A DNA stretch of 16,948 nucleotides from Terriglobia bacterium (GTDB lineage Bacteria; Acidobacteriota; Terriglobia; UBA7540), in assembly GCA_030036915.1 (NCBI GenBank), contig JASHSC010000154.1, positions 1-16,948 of the forward strand, read 5' to 3'. The notes under the pieces are model-generated. The model did no database searches. It saw only the letters and a program-made list of their open reading frames with translations, and was not told the DNA's origin. Positions 1 through 7,043 of this stretch are shown in pieces. Positions within the stretch are counted from its first letter, which is position 1; every line of letters begins with the position of its first letter. The position numbers were made by a program, and so were the translations under genes.

Positions 1-480
1 CCGATGCGCCAGCTTGCCAGTGTGGTGATCGATACGACACGCCTGAACGTCCACGAGCTGCGCGATTTGATTCAGACGCGCTTTGGCAGCTTGGAAGCGC
101 GACGCTCCATGCTGATCTCTTCGATTTCGTTCGGCTACCGCTTCGGCGTTCCGGCCGATGCGGACCTGGTCTTCGACGTGCGCTTCCTGCCGAATCCTAA
201 TTTCGTTCCCCGGTTGAAAAACAAAACTGGACGCGATGAGAGTGTAAAGCGCTTCATGGAGTCTCACCCGCAGACGCACGAATTCCTCAGCCGGCTGATG
301 GACCTTTTGCTCTACCTGTTGCCCCAGTTCATCCGCGAGGGAAAGAGCTACCTCACCATCGCCGTGGGCTGCACGGGCGGCCGGCATCGGTCTGTTTACA
401 TGGCCGAAGAGGTGGCAAGCGCCCTCGTCCAAGAAGGCTATAAGACCAAGGCGTCGCACCGGGACATCGGAAGGGTTTGA
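1..480 (+). CDS. rapZ: RapZ nucleotide-binding/RNA adapter protein, C-terminal part (5' end outside window)
   Basis: This is the C-terminal part of RapZ (YvcJ/YhbJ family), open from the first base, so the true start and the N-terminal P-loop domain lie upstream of the window. Visible family features are the block FGYRFGVPADADLVFDVRFLPNP, here cited only by its core DVRFLPNP, followed by the strongly conserved GCTGGRHRS motif at bases 367-393 and the terminal HRD. In enterobacteria RapZ controls the amino-sugar enzyme GlmS by delivering the small RNA GlmZ to RNase E; the C-terminal domain seen here is the RNA-binding part. That role is not established outside enterobacteria, so here I call the family, not the pathway. 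The downstream ROK kinase starts 19 bases after the stop and is probably co-transcribed. The identification is secure. Confidence 0.95.
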   Translation, partial: PMRQLASVVIDTTRLNVHELRDLIQTRFGSLEARRSMLISSISFGYRFGVPADADLVFDVRFLPNPNFVPRLKNKTGRDESVKRFMESHPQTHEFLSRLMDLLLYLLPQFIREGKSYLTIAVGCTGGRHRSVYMAEEVASALVQEGYKTKASHRDIGRV

Positions 481-499
481 TTGGTCTTCGGAGGCTTTT

Positions 500-1477
500 G
501 TGAACAACGTCCTGGCAGTTGACATCGGCGGCACGCATTTTCGTACCGGCTTGTTCGACGAGCAGGGTCGCCGCCTGCTGGTTCTGGAGGGCGACACCGA
601 CCGTCAGGCCGGCCGCGAATGGATGCTCGAACAAATCGGCAGTCGCTGCCGCGATTTGATTGCCCAGACCGATGCACCGGTGAAGGCTTGCGGCCTCAGT
701 TTCGGAGGGCCAGTCGATTACATGCGGCAGAGCGTTACCTCGGTACACTCGGCAGGCTGGGAGGGATTCGAATTGGGTAAATGGATGGAGCAAACCCTGG
801 GCATCCCCTGCGCGCTTGACAATGACGCCAACGCGGGCGCTTTGGGCGAATACCGATTCGGGGCGGGAAGCGGCGCGAAATCCATGGTCTACATCACCAT
901 CAGCACGGGCATTGGAAGCGGTTTGGTTTACGAGGGCAAATTGATCCGCGGCAAAGATTGCGTGGCAGGGGAAATCGGCCACATCCCCGTGTCGGACTCC
1001 GGTGCGCGCTGCTCCTGCGGCGGCCGGGGGTGCCTGGAATCGTTCAGTTCCGGTGGCGCCATTGAGATGCGCGCCCGTGAATGGGCGCAACGCCGACCGG
1101 AACAGGTTGCCCGGCTGATCGAGCTGAGCGGCGGCGGAGAAATTACCGCCAAAGGCTTGATGCTGGCGGCGGCGGAAGGCGATACGGTGGCATCCAACAT
1201 TCTTCGCGAAACCACACGCTGGCTTGCTCGCGGCCTGATCATGGTTATTCGCATCCTGAATCCTGACGTAATCGTTCTGGGCGGTGGGGTTGCGCAGTCA
1301 GGTGCGCTTCTCCTTGACTATATCCATGGCTTTCTCGAAGAGCTCGCCTCCCCAACCATACACTACTCCACGGAGATCGTTACGGCGGCATTGGGAAACT
1401 ACTCCCCGCTTTACGGCGCTGCAGCCATGGCTTTAGATAAGATGGATAAACCAACAAAACCCCATCAAGAGGGTTAA
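500..1477 (+). CDS. ROK-family sugar kinase (glucokinase-like)
   Basis: A 325-residue cytoplasmic ROK kinase, full length for the family. It shows the N-terminal phosphate-binding motif DIGGTHFR (residues 8-15), the DNDAN motif with catalytic base Asp109, the GEIGH motif with His161, and the zinc motif CSCGGRGCLE at residues 171-180 (Cys171, Cys173, Cys178), followed by the C-terminal GGGVAQSG nucleotide motif. There is no N-terminal helix-turn-helix, so it is an enzyme rather than a ROK repressor. ROK kinases phosphorylate glucose, N-acetylglucosamine, N-acetylmannosamine or fructose; the sequence alone does not fix the substrate. The GTG start is supported by a GGAGG ribosome site at 490-494. 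It follows rapZ by 19 bases, and a link to amino sugars is plausible but only inferred from that neighbour. Confidence 0.92.
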   Translation: MNNVLAVDIGGTHFRTGLFDEQGRRLLVLEGDTDRQAGREWMLEQIGSRCRDLIAQTDAPVKACGLSFGGPVDYMRQSVTSVHSAGWEGFELGKWMEQTLGIPCALDNDANAGALGEYRFGAGSGAKSMVYITISTGIGSGLVYEGKLIRGKDCVAGEIGHIPVSDSGARCSCGGRGCLESFSSGGAIEMRAREWAQRRPEQVARLIELSGGGEITAKGLMLAAAEGDTVASNILRETTRWLARGLIMVIRILNPDVIVLGGGVAQSGALLLDYIHGFLEELASPTIHYSTEIVTAALGNYSPLYGAAAMALDKMDKPTKPHQEG

Positions 1478-1580
1478 GGCAAACAAATTCGTAGCGAAGG
1501 GATTTTCCTATAACTAAAAGTAACAAAACGGGTTGTCGATATTTTGGCGTGGGCATATGCGGCCGATGACTGCTATTTCC

Positions 1581-1610
1581 TTGACGAAAGCCAAGCTCAG
1601 CAGCTAACAT
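1581..1610 (+). promoter_or_regulatory. Candidate sigma-70 promoter for msbA
   Basis: TTGACG (1581-1586) and TAACAT (1605-1610) are separated by 18 bases in an AT-richer gap, about 50 bases before the msbA start. The -35 matches consensus at five of six positions, the -10 at four of six. The gap (1478-1660) also holds a small GCCG/CGGC inverted repeat just before the start codon and no convincing Shine-Dalgarno. Confidence 0.35.
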
Positions 1611-1660
1611 ACTTATTTTGAGGGGATTAGGGGAATTATCGCCGGGGGGCGGCACACCGC

Positions 1661-3481
1661 ATGAGTCAGGTTGAGCGCTTGCTAGGTTTCGTGCGGCCAT
1701 ACAGGTTCCGCTTGGTCATTGCGGTTTGCCTGATGGTCGTCGTCGGCGCCTCCGAGGGCATCACCGCCCTTCTCATCAAGCCCATTTTCGACGTTCTCCT
1801 CGACCCCAACGCCCAAACCTCCAAGATCGCTCTGATTCAAGATCAAGCCAAGCCCTACTTCCCGTACACAATTTATCTCCAGGACGTCCTGCCGCACTGG
1901 GTGCACAACCTTTGGGACGTCGTCGCTTTCGTCATCATCGGGGTCGCCCTCATCAAGGGCATTTCAGAATTCCTGGCCACCTATTTCATCAATTACACCG
2001 GGCACTCAGTGGTCCGCGACCTGCGCAACCTTCTTTACTCGAAGCTGATTGCGCAATCCATTTCCTTTTTCCATAGGCACCCGACTGGCCGCCTGATGTC
2101 TGCGATCACCAGCGACACGGAGCGCATTCAGTACGCGGTGTCTCAAACCGCGGCGGACACGCTGAAGCAAACCTTCACGCTGCTTGCACTTCTCGGATTC
2201 CTTTTTTACAACGATTGGCGGCTCGCGCTCATCTCCATGGTTCTGATTCCGCTGGTGGTCTTTCCGTCGGCAAAACTCGGCCGATACATCCGCGCCTCCA
2301 GCCGCAGCAGTCAGGACAAGATGGCCGACCTGAACAACGTGCTTCAGGAAACGTTTACGGGCATCCGCATTGTAAAAGCGTTCGCAATGGAGGCCTTTGA
2401 GGTGGAGAAGTTCAAGGCCACCACGCGCCGCCTGCTGCGCGTAAGCCTGCGCTGGGTGCGGGCGCAGGCGGTTTCCTCGCCACTCATGGAAGTTCTGGGC
2501 GCCATTACCATTGCCGGCCTGCTCTATTATGAACGCCGCCTGATTCTGAATCACCTTCAGACCACCGGAGGTTTTATCGGCTTCCTTTATGCGCTGCTGA
2601 GGTCCTACGAACCAGTGAAGCGCCTGACGGGCGTCAGCAACGCCTACGCGCAGGCGTTGGGCGCCTCCGAGCAGGTGTTCGAATATCTCGATTCGCAGCC
2701 GGAAATGGTGGACAAGCACGGAGCGCCGCGCCTGCCTCCCTTCCAGCGCGAAATCGTCTTCGATCAGGTGGAGTTTGATTACGAGGACGGTGTCCCGCTG
2801 CTGCGCGACATCAATCTGCGCATCGGCAAAGGGGAAGTGGTGGCGCTCGTGGGCTCCAGCGGTGCGGGCAAGACCACGCTCGCCAGCCTGATTCCACGCT
2901 TCTTCGACGTGAATCAGGGCCGCATTACCATTGACGGCCACGACCTGCGCGACGTCAAACTGGAGTCCCTGCGCTCCCAGATCGGCATCGTCACGCAGGA
3001 GACGATTCTCTTCAACGACACCGTTTACAACAATATCTGTTACGGCAGCCGCTGGCCCACGGAGGCGCAAGTGCGAGAGGCGGCGCGCGTGGCCCTGGCG
3101 GAAGAGTTCATTCTGGAGATGCCGCAGGGTTACCAAACCATGATCGGCGAGCGCGGCCAGCGGCTTTCCGGCGGGCAACGCCAGCGCATCGCCATCGCCC
3201 GCGCTTTGCTCAAGAATCCGCCGATTTTGATTCTGGACGAAGCCACTTCCGAGCTCGACACGGAATCCGAGTTGCTCGTCCAGCGCGCGCTCGCCAACCT
3301 GATGGCGGGCCGCACCGTGGTGGTGATTGCTCATCGGCTCTCCACCGTGCGCCGCGCTGAACGCATCGTGGTGATCGATCGTGGGACGATTTCGGAAATC
3401 GGCACGCACGAAGATCTGGTGAGCCGAGGAGGCATTTACCAGCGCTTGCACGAGCTGCAATTCGTGGACGCGCAGCCGTGA
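1661..3481 (+). CDS. msbA: MsbA-type ABC exporter (lipid/lipid A flippase-like), fused membrane and ATPase domains
   Basis: A 606-residue half-transporter: an N-terminal six-helix membrane domain (segments near residues 16-38, 86-110, 169-184, 187-205, 275-292, 304-320) fused to a complete ABC ATPase. The ATPase has Walker A GSSGAGKTT (398-406), signature LSGGQRQR (from 502), Walker B ILILDE with Asp526 and catalytic Glu527, and the switch His558 in IAHRLST. As a homodimer such proteins export lipids or lipopeptides; MsbA flips core-lipid A across the inner membrane of Gram-negative bacteria. The first extracytoplasmic loop (about residues 47-83) looks long. The D-loop reads SELD instead of the usual SALD. 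The family assignment is firm; lipid A as the substrate is inferred from similarity, and a multidrug exporter cannot be excluded. It stands alone, flanked by gaps on both sides. Confidence 0.85.
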   Translation: MSQVERLLGFVRPYRFRLVIAVCLMVVVGASEGITALLIKPIFDVLLDPNAQTSKIALIQDQAKPYFPYTIYLQDVLPHWVHNLWDVVAFVIIGVALIKGISEFLATYFINYTGHSVVRDLRNLLYSKLIAQSISFFHRHPTGRLMSAITSDTERIQYAVSQTAADTLKQTFTLLALLGFLFYNDWRLALISMVLIPLVVFPSAKLGRYIRASSRSSQDKMADLNNVLQETFTGIRIVKAFAMEAFEVEKFKATTRRLLRVSLRWVRAQAVSSPLMEVLGAITIAGLLYYERRLILNHLQTTGGFIGFLYALLRSYEPVKRLTGVSNAYAQALGASEQVFEYLDSQPEMVDKHGAPRLPPFQREIVFDQVEFDYEDGVPLLRDINLRIGKGEVVALVGSSGAGKTTLASLIPRFFDVNQGRITIDGHDLRDVKLESLRSQIGIVTQETILFNDTVYNNICYGSRWPTEAQVREAARVALAEEFILEMPQGYQTMIGERGQRLSGGQRQRIAIARALLKNPPILILDEATSELDTESELLVQRALANLMAGRTVVVIAHRLSTVRRAERIVVIDRGTISEIGTHEDLVSRGGIYQRLHELQFVDAQP

Positions 3482-3789
3482 AGGTTCAGAAACTGGAACC
3501 AGGAAGGGCGGGGCTTCAGCCCCGCCGCTGAGGAGAAGACGCTGGAAGAGGCCTTTAGCCCCTGAAGCTACGTGGCCTCAGGGGCTGAAGCTCTTCCCTT
3601 CCGCAGCTCCGGGAGTAAGAACGATTATTTCTGCAAGAAAGTACAAGGCGCGGCAGAAGTGACGCGGACCACAAATTGCACGGTCCGCGCCACGGAGGAA
3701 ATTGAAACTCGAAATCCTCAATCTTGAATCTTCGTCCAGTTTCCGATTTCCAGTTTCATTTCGAATCATCGAGGACTGAACACCCAAGA
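3482..3789. other. Gene-free gap between msbA and yicC, rich in palindromes
   Basis: No convincing coding sequence is seen in these 308 bases on either strand. The first third holds a ~101-bp element with inverted ends. The middle holds a separate 8-bp-stem hairpin (CGCGGACC at 3663-3670, GGTCCGCG at 3682-3689, 11-base loop). The last part (3704-3771) is a simple-sequence tract built from GAAAC/GAAATC words and their complements, giving weak inverted repeats GAAACT 3704-3709 with AGTTTC 3738-3743, and GAAATC 3711-3716 with GATTTC 3745-3750. A weak promoter-like pair, TTGAAA (3702-3707) and TTGAAT (3724-3729) with 16-base spacing, could serve yicC. Confidence 0.6.
3502..3602. repeat. Palindromic REP/MITE-like intergenic element of about 101 bp
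   Basis: The ends are inverted copies, GGAAGGG (3502-3508) and CCCTTCC (3596-3602). Inside lies a perfect hairpin with 8-bp arms, GGCGGGGC (3507-3514) and GCCCCGCC (3519-3526) around a TTCA loop. A second hairpin has outer arms GGAAGAG (3544-3550) / CTCTTCC (3591-3597) and inner arms AGCCCCTGA (3557-3565) / TCAGGGGCT (3578-3586). The word CTTCAGCCCC (3514-3523) recurs inverted as GGGGCTGAAG (3581-3590). No T-run follows, so a classical terminator is unlikely, although the first hairpin lies only 25 bases after msbA and could slow polymerase or protect the transcript end. Confidence 0.6.
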
Positions 3790-4686
3790 ATGCTACGCAG
3801 CATGACAGGCTATAGCCGCGTGGAGGCGCAGGAGGCGGGTTTCGCTCTCACCGTGAGCATCCGCGGCACCAATCACCGCTTTCTTGACACCCAATTGCGC
3901 CTGCCCTCAAGCCTCGATCCCCTTGAGCCTGTGGTGCGCAAGCTGGTGAAGGAGCATGTTACGCGTGGGCACGTGGAAATCACTGTAGGCCTGGCCAGCC
4001 TGGAGTCAGAGGAACTGGAAATCGATCGCAAGCTCCTGGCCGCCTACCTGAAGGGTTACCAGACGCTGAAGCAGGAATTCGGCGCCGCAGCCGAGCCGGA
4101 CCTGATGGCCCTGCTGCACGTTCCCGGATTGATCGTAGGCGGCAACGGGAAGGTGGCTCCCGAAAAATTCGAGCTGATTCGCCAAGCGCTCGAGCACTCT
4201 GTGGACGAGGCGCTCGAAAGGTTGAACCAAATGCGCGTCCGCGAAGGCGAATCGCTTGAGCGGGATCTCAAGGCGCGCCTCGGGCGGCTGGAGGCACTTC
4301 GCGTCAGCGTCTCGAAGCTCGCCGAAAAGGCACCGGAACTCTATCGGCAGCGGCTGGAGGGCCGAGTTCGCGAGCTGGCCGCCGACGTAGAGATGGACGG
4401 CGCGCGGCTGGCACAGGAAGTTGCCTACCTCGCCTCGCGCTCAGACATTACGGAGGAATTGACGCGCTTCCAGAGCCATCTTGACCAAGTTCGCCAGCTT
4501 TTGGGAGAATCTTCGGAAGTTGGCAAGAAGCTCGATTTCCTGCTTCAGGAAATGAATCGCGAGGCCAATACGCTGCTCTCCAAAACCACTGACGTTCCCG
4601 AGGTGGGTCTGGAGATCACGCGCCAGGCCATCGAGATGAAGACGGAAATCGAGAAGCTGCGCGAGCAGGCGCAGAATATCGAGTGA
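3790..4686 (+). CDS. yicC: YicC family endoribonuclease / stress-induced protein
   Basis: A 298-residue YicC protein of normal length. The ATG at 3790 is chosen because it gives MLRSMTGYSR, matching the family's conserved start; an upstream TTG at 3724 would add 22 residues from the simple-sequence tract and is unlikely. The ribosome site is weak (GAGG at 3771-3774 is too distant). The C-terminal DUF1732 region is highly conserved, with DITEEL from residue 219, then KLDFLLQEMNRE and the ANTLLSK motif. YicC is reported to act as an endoribonuclease involved in small-RNA decay in Escherichia coli; it has long been known as a neighbour of gmk and rpoZ. It is the first gene of the housekeeping run that continues to priA. 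Confidence 0.95.
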   Translation: MLRSMTGYSRVEAQEAGFALTVSIRGTNHRFLDTQLRLPSSLDPLEPVVRKLVKEHVTRGHVEITVGLASLESEELEIDRKLLAAYLKGYQTLKQEFGAAAEPDLMALLHVPGLIVGGNGKVAPEKFELIRQALEHSVDEALERLNQMRVREGESLERDLKARLGRLEALRVSVSKLAEKAPELYRQRLEGRVRELAADVEMDGARLAQEVAYLASRSDITEELTRFQSHLDQVRQLLGESSEVGKKLDFLLQEMNREANTLLSKTTDVPEVGLEITRQAIEMKTEIEKLREQAQNIE

Positions 4687-4778
4687 AGGGGTTAGTGGCA
4701 GGCGCGTTGGAATGTCGCGGGCTAGGGGTCTCGTCCAGGCCCCGTTGATACAGACTGACCACTGGGAACTAGCTGAGA

Positions 4779-5393
4779 ATGACTCGTGGCAGCATCTTCG
4801 TGATTTCGGCCCCCTCCGGCGCAGGGAAATCGACGCTGATTAAGCGCCTGATCGCCCGCATGCCGGAGCTCAGCTTTTCGGTCTCCTACACCACCCGCGC
4901 GCCGCGGGCGCAGGAGGAAGACGGCAGCGATTACAACTTCGTTTCGCGCAAAGTCTTTGAGCGGATGGTCCGGCGCGACGAATTCGTGGAGTGGGCGGAG
5001 GTTTACGGGCATCTGTACGGCACGGCGCAGAAACCTCTGCGCGCCGCCCAGGAAAAGGGCCGTGATATCCTACTGGATATCGACGTGCAGGGCCACGCGC
5101 AGGTTCGCAGGCGGCTTCCCGAGGCTGTGAGCATCTTTATTCTGCCGCCGTCTTTTCAGGAACTCGCCCGCCGCCTTCGCGACCGCCACTCCGATGCGGA
5201 GGAGGAGATCGAGCGCCGGCTGAATACCGCGCGCGGAGAGATCGCCCACTGGCCGGAATACGATTACGTGGTTGTGAACGATTTGAAGAAGGACGCCACC
5301 CAGGCACTTGAAGTCATCGTGCGGGCGTCGCGCTTCCGCCGCCACACCCAGGCGGCGCAGGTGGAAAAAATCATTGGGACATTTGGAGGATAA
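4779..5393 (+). CDS. gmk: Guanylate kinase
   Basis: A 204-residue guanylate kinase (GMP + ATP to GDP + ADP), cytoplasmic, essential in purine nucleotide supply. The P-loop SAPSGAGKST is at residues 10-19. The GMP-binding region has Tyr37, TTR (38-40), Arg43 and the DGSDYNF segment with Tyr52. The ILPPS segment and a typical Arg-rich lid (ELARRLRDRHSD) follow. Length is usual for bacteria. The ATG start places the P-loop at the expected distance, though the upstream ribosome site is poor. It follows yicC by 92 bases and its stop codon abuts the rpoZ ribosome site, so gmk and rpoZ are very likely translated from one message. Confidence 0.97.
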   Translation: MTRGSIFVISAPSGAGKSTLIKRLIARMPELSFSVSYTTRAPRAQEEDGSDYNFVSRKVFERMVRRDEFVEWAEVYGHLYGTAQKPLRAAQEKGRDILLDIDVQGHAQVRRRLPEAVSIFILPPSFQELARRLRDRHSDAEEEIERRLNTARGEIAHWPEYDYVVVNDLKKDATQALEVIVRASRFRRHTQAAQVEKIIGTFGG

Positions 5394-5399
5394 AGTCGA

Positions 5400-5615
5400 A
5401 TGGAACTACCACAGAACCTGGACAGCAAGTTTCGTTTCATCCTGGTAGCCGCCCGCCGCGCCCGGCAATTGCAGGGAGGCGCCAAAGCCCTGATTCAAAG
5501 CCCTACCAAGCGCTCAACCCGCGTGGCGCAGCAGGAAGTAGGCGCCGGACTGGTGCCCATCGAAGTCATCGCCCAGTCAGCAGCGGATAAGAACAAGAAG
5601 AAAGCAGCGAAGTAG
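5400..5615 (+). CDS. rpoZ: DNA-directed RNA polymerase omega subunit
   Basis: A 71-residue omega subunit, which binds the beta-prime subunit and assists RNA polymerase assembly. The recognisable core is DSKFRFILVAARRARQL with the following QGGAK, then TRVAQQEV and a GLV segment; the C-terminus is a lysine-rich tail. The DSKFRFILVAARRARQLQGG form resembles acidobacterial omega proteins more than those of enterobacteria, by my recollection of the family. A GGAGGA ribosome site at 5385-5390 overlaps the end of gmk and lies 9 bases before the ATG, and only 6 bases separate gmk from rpoZ, which fits tight coupling. The tail length may vary between species and no domain is missing. Confidence 0.93.
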   Translation: MELPQNLDSKFRFILVAARRARQLQGGAKALIQSPTKRSTRVAQQEVGAGLVPIEVIAQSAADKNKKKAAK

Positions 5616-5690
5616 CACCTCTGGCTGTAGTGACGCATCGCGGTTTGGTCCGACGTTGGCCAAAGGGGTGCAATATTCAGGAAGGAGGCG

Positions 5691-5734
5691 CAGGACTCAT
5701 GGCTGGGGATTTGAGTCCCCGGGAAATGGTCCTG
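5691..5734 (+). promoter_or_regulatory. Structured leader just upstream of coaBC
   Basis: CAGGAC (5691-5696) plus CAT (5698-5700) can pair with ATGGTCCTG (5726-5734), giving nine base pairs with one bulged T. An inner hairpin pairs GGGGA (5705-5709) with TCCCC (5716-5720) over a six-base loop. A strong purine-rich AAGGAGG (5682-5688) precedes it. The structure spans a 12-codon ORF and ends 13 bases before the coaBC start. Function as a translational control element is inferred. Confidence 0.35.
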
Positions 5735-5737
5735 TAG
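5699..5737 (+). CDS. Possible 12-codon leader ORF upstream of coaBC
   Basis: The reading frame encodes MAGDLSPREMVL and ends at TAG 5735-5737, 10 bases before the coaBC ATG. It is preceded by AAGGAGG (5682-5688), the best ribosome site in this gap, at a 10-base spacing, whereas coaBC has none. It is in a different frame from coaBC, so it is not an N-terminal extension. I do not recognise the peptide. It may be a leader peptide that couples translation to coaBC, or chance. Confidence 0.25.
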   Translation: MAGDLSPREMVL

Positions 5738-5747
5738 CTAAATCATC

Positions 5748-6974
5748 ATGCGCGTGGCCTTAGGAGTTTCGGGGGGAATTGCGGCATATAAAGCGGCGGA
5801 ACTGGTGCGCCTACTTCAGGACAAGGGCCTGGACGTACAAGTGGTGATGACGCGCAGCGCTCGGGAATTCGTCACTCCCCTGACCTTTGCAACTCTTTCC
5901 GGGCACAAGGTCAGTACGGAGATGTTTGGCGGGGAGGCGGGCGGGGGAAACATTGAGAGCGCCGTCGAGCACATCGCGGTGGCACAGTCGATTGACGCCC
6001 TGGTGATTGCCCCGGCCACGGCCAACGTGCTGGCGAAAATGGCGCATGGCGTCGCAGATGATTTTCTCACCACGCTTTGCCTTGCGACTCAGGCGCCCGC
6101 CATTGTCGCTCCTGCCATGAACGTGAACATGTGGGAGCACGCGGCCACGAGGGAGAATCTTGAAACCCTGCGCCGCCGCGGCGTGCGGGTGGTGAATCCC
6201 GATGAAGGTTATCTCGCCTGCGGCATGACCGGGGCCGGGCGGTTGGCCTCCCTGGAATCGATTGTGCAAGCCGTTTGCAAGGCTCTGGGCTTACGTGAGG
6301 ATCTTTCCGGCGAAACGATTCTTGTAACCGCCGGACCAACGCAGGAGCCGATCGACTCGGTTCGCTATCTCAGCAATCGCTCGAGCGGCAAGATGGGTTA
6401 CGCCTTCGCCGAAGCCGCCCGCCGCCGCGGAGCGCGCGTGGTGTTGATTTCCGGGCCCACATCCGCCGAGCCTCCCTCCGTGCACACGCTCGAGCGGGTT
6501 CGCACCGCGGGCGAAATGGCGGAGGCGGTGTTTCGCCATGTCGACTCCGCCGACGTCATCATCATGGCCGCAGCGGTTGCGGACTTCCGCCCCGCCAACC
6601 ATCACGATGGAAAAATCAAGAAGCTCGCTGGCCCCCAAATTATGAATCTGGAGCCTGCGGTCGATATCCTGGCGGAATTATCGCGCCGCCGGCGCCGCAC
6701 GGGACAGATGGTGGTGGGCTTCGCTGCTGAAACCGATAACCTGATTGAAAACGCCGCCGCCAAGCTGCGCGCGAAGCGCCTGGATATGGTGGTGGCGAAT
6801 GACGTCAGTCGCGCTGATGCGGGCTTTGATGTGGATACGAATGTGGTGACTCTGCTCTTTCCCGACGGACGCACGATTCCCCTCGAAAAAATGCGCAAGT
6901 TCGAGGTTGCCAATCGCGTGTTGGATCAGGTGGCCGAGTTGCGGCGCCTCGCGGCTTCAGCGGCCCAGCAGTAA
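5748..6974 (+). CDS. coaBC: Bifunctional phosphopantothenoylcysteine decarboxylase / phosphopantothenate-cysteine ligase
   Basis: A 408-residue Dfp/CoaBC protein carrying out two steps of coenzyme A synthesis: joining phosphopantothenate to cysteine (CoaB, C-terminal half) and FMN-dependent decarboxylation to phosphopantetheine (CoaC, N-terminal half). CoaC shows GVSGGIAAYK at the start, catalytic His75, PAMN at 122-125 and catalytic Cys158 in ACGMTGAGR. CoaB begins near residue 185 with ILVTAGPTQEPID and contains Asn210 in SNRSSGK and Lys289 in KIKK. All these positions coincide with the numbering I know for the E. coli enzyme, so both activities should be intact. The ATG lacks a Shine-Dalgarno; a short ORF with a strong one ends 10 bases upstream. 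It sits 132 bases after rpoZ in the common rpoZ-coaBC order. Confidence 0.96.
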   Translation: MRVALGVSGGIAAYKAAELVRLLQDKGLDVQVVMTRSAREFVTPLTFATLSGHKVSTEMFGGEAGGGNIESAVEHIAVAQSIDALVIAPATANVLAKMAHGVADDFLTTLCLATQAPAIVAPAMNVNMWEHAATRENLETLRRRGVRVVNPDEGYLACGMTGAGRLASLESIVQAVCKALGLREDLSGETILVTAGPTQEPIDSVRYLSNRSSGKMGYAFAEAARRRGARVVLISGPTSAEPPSVHTLERVRTAGEMAEAVFRHVDSADVIIMAAAVADFRPANHHDGKIKKLAGPQIMNLEPAVDILAELSRRRRRTGQMVVGFAAETDNLIENAAAKLRAKRLDMVVANDVSRADAGFDVDTNVVTLLFPDGRTIPLEKMRKFEVANRVLDQVAELRRLAASAAQQ

Positions 6975-7043
6975 TGTTGCACGGCCTTCCAGGCTGTGTC
7001 GGCCTCCACGGGGATGATGACCGTGCCACGAGCAGCAAAAATT

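Noticed and set aside
353..1090. 245-codon open frame on the minus strand
   Set aside because: It overlaps the rapZ end and the ROK kinase, both of which carry clear conserved motifs; the composition is that of an antisense shadow.
2006..3460. 484-codon open frame on the minus strand
   Set aside because: It lies entirely antisense to msbA, has no recognisable motifs and no ribosome site; msbA has all ABC motifs in the other strand. It is a GC-bias shadow.
3507..3526. Intrinsic terminator of msbA
   Set aside because: The stem is perfect and GC-rich, but the sequence after it is GCTGAGG with no T-run, and its word recurs inverted within a larger palindromic element.
5705..5720. tRNA T-arm-like hairpin (GGGGA, six-base loop, TCCCC)
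   Set aside because: The loop is one base short and lacks the TTCRA pattern, and no acceptor, D or anticodon arms fit around it.
5699..5760. Possible frameshift joining the 12-codon ORF to coaBC
   Set aside because: CoaBC already starts at the family's normal N-terminus, with catalytic residues at the expected numbers (75, 125, 158, 210, 289), so no upstream extension is needed.
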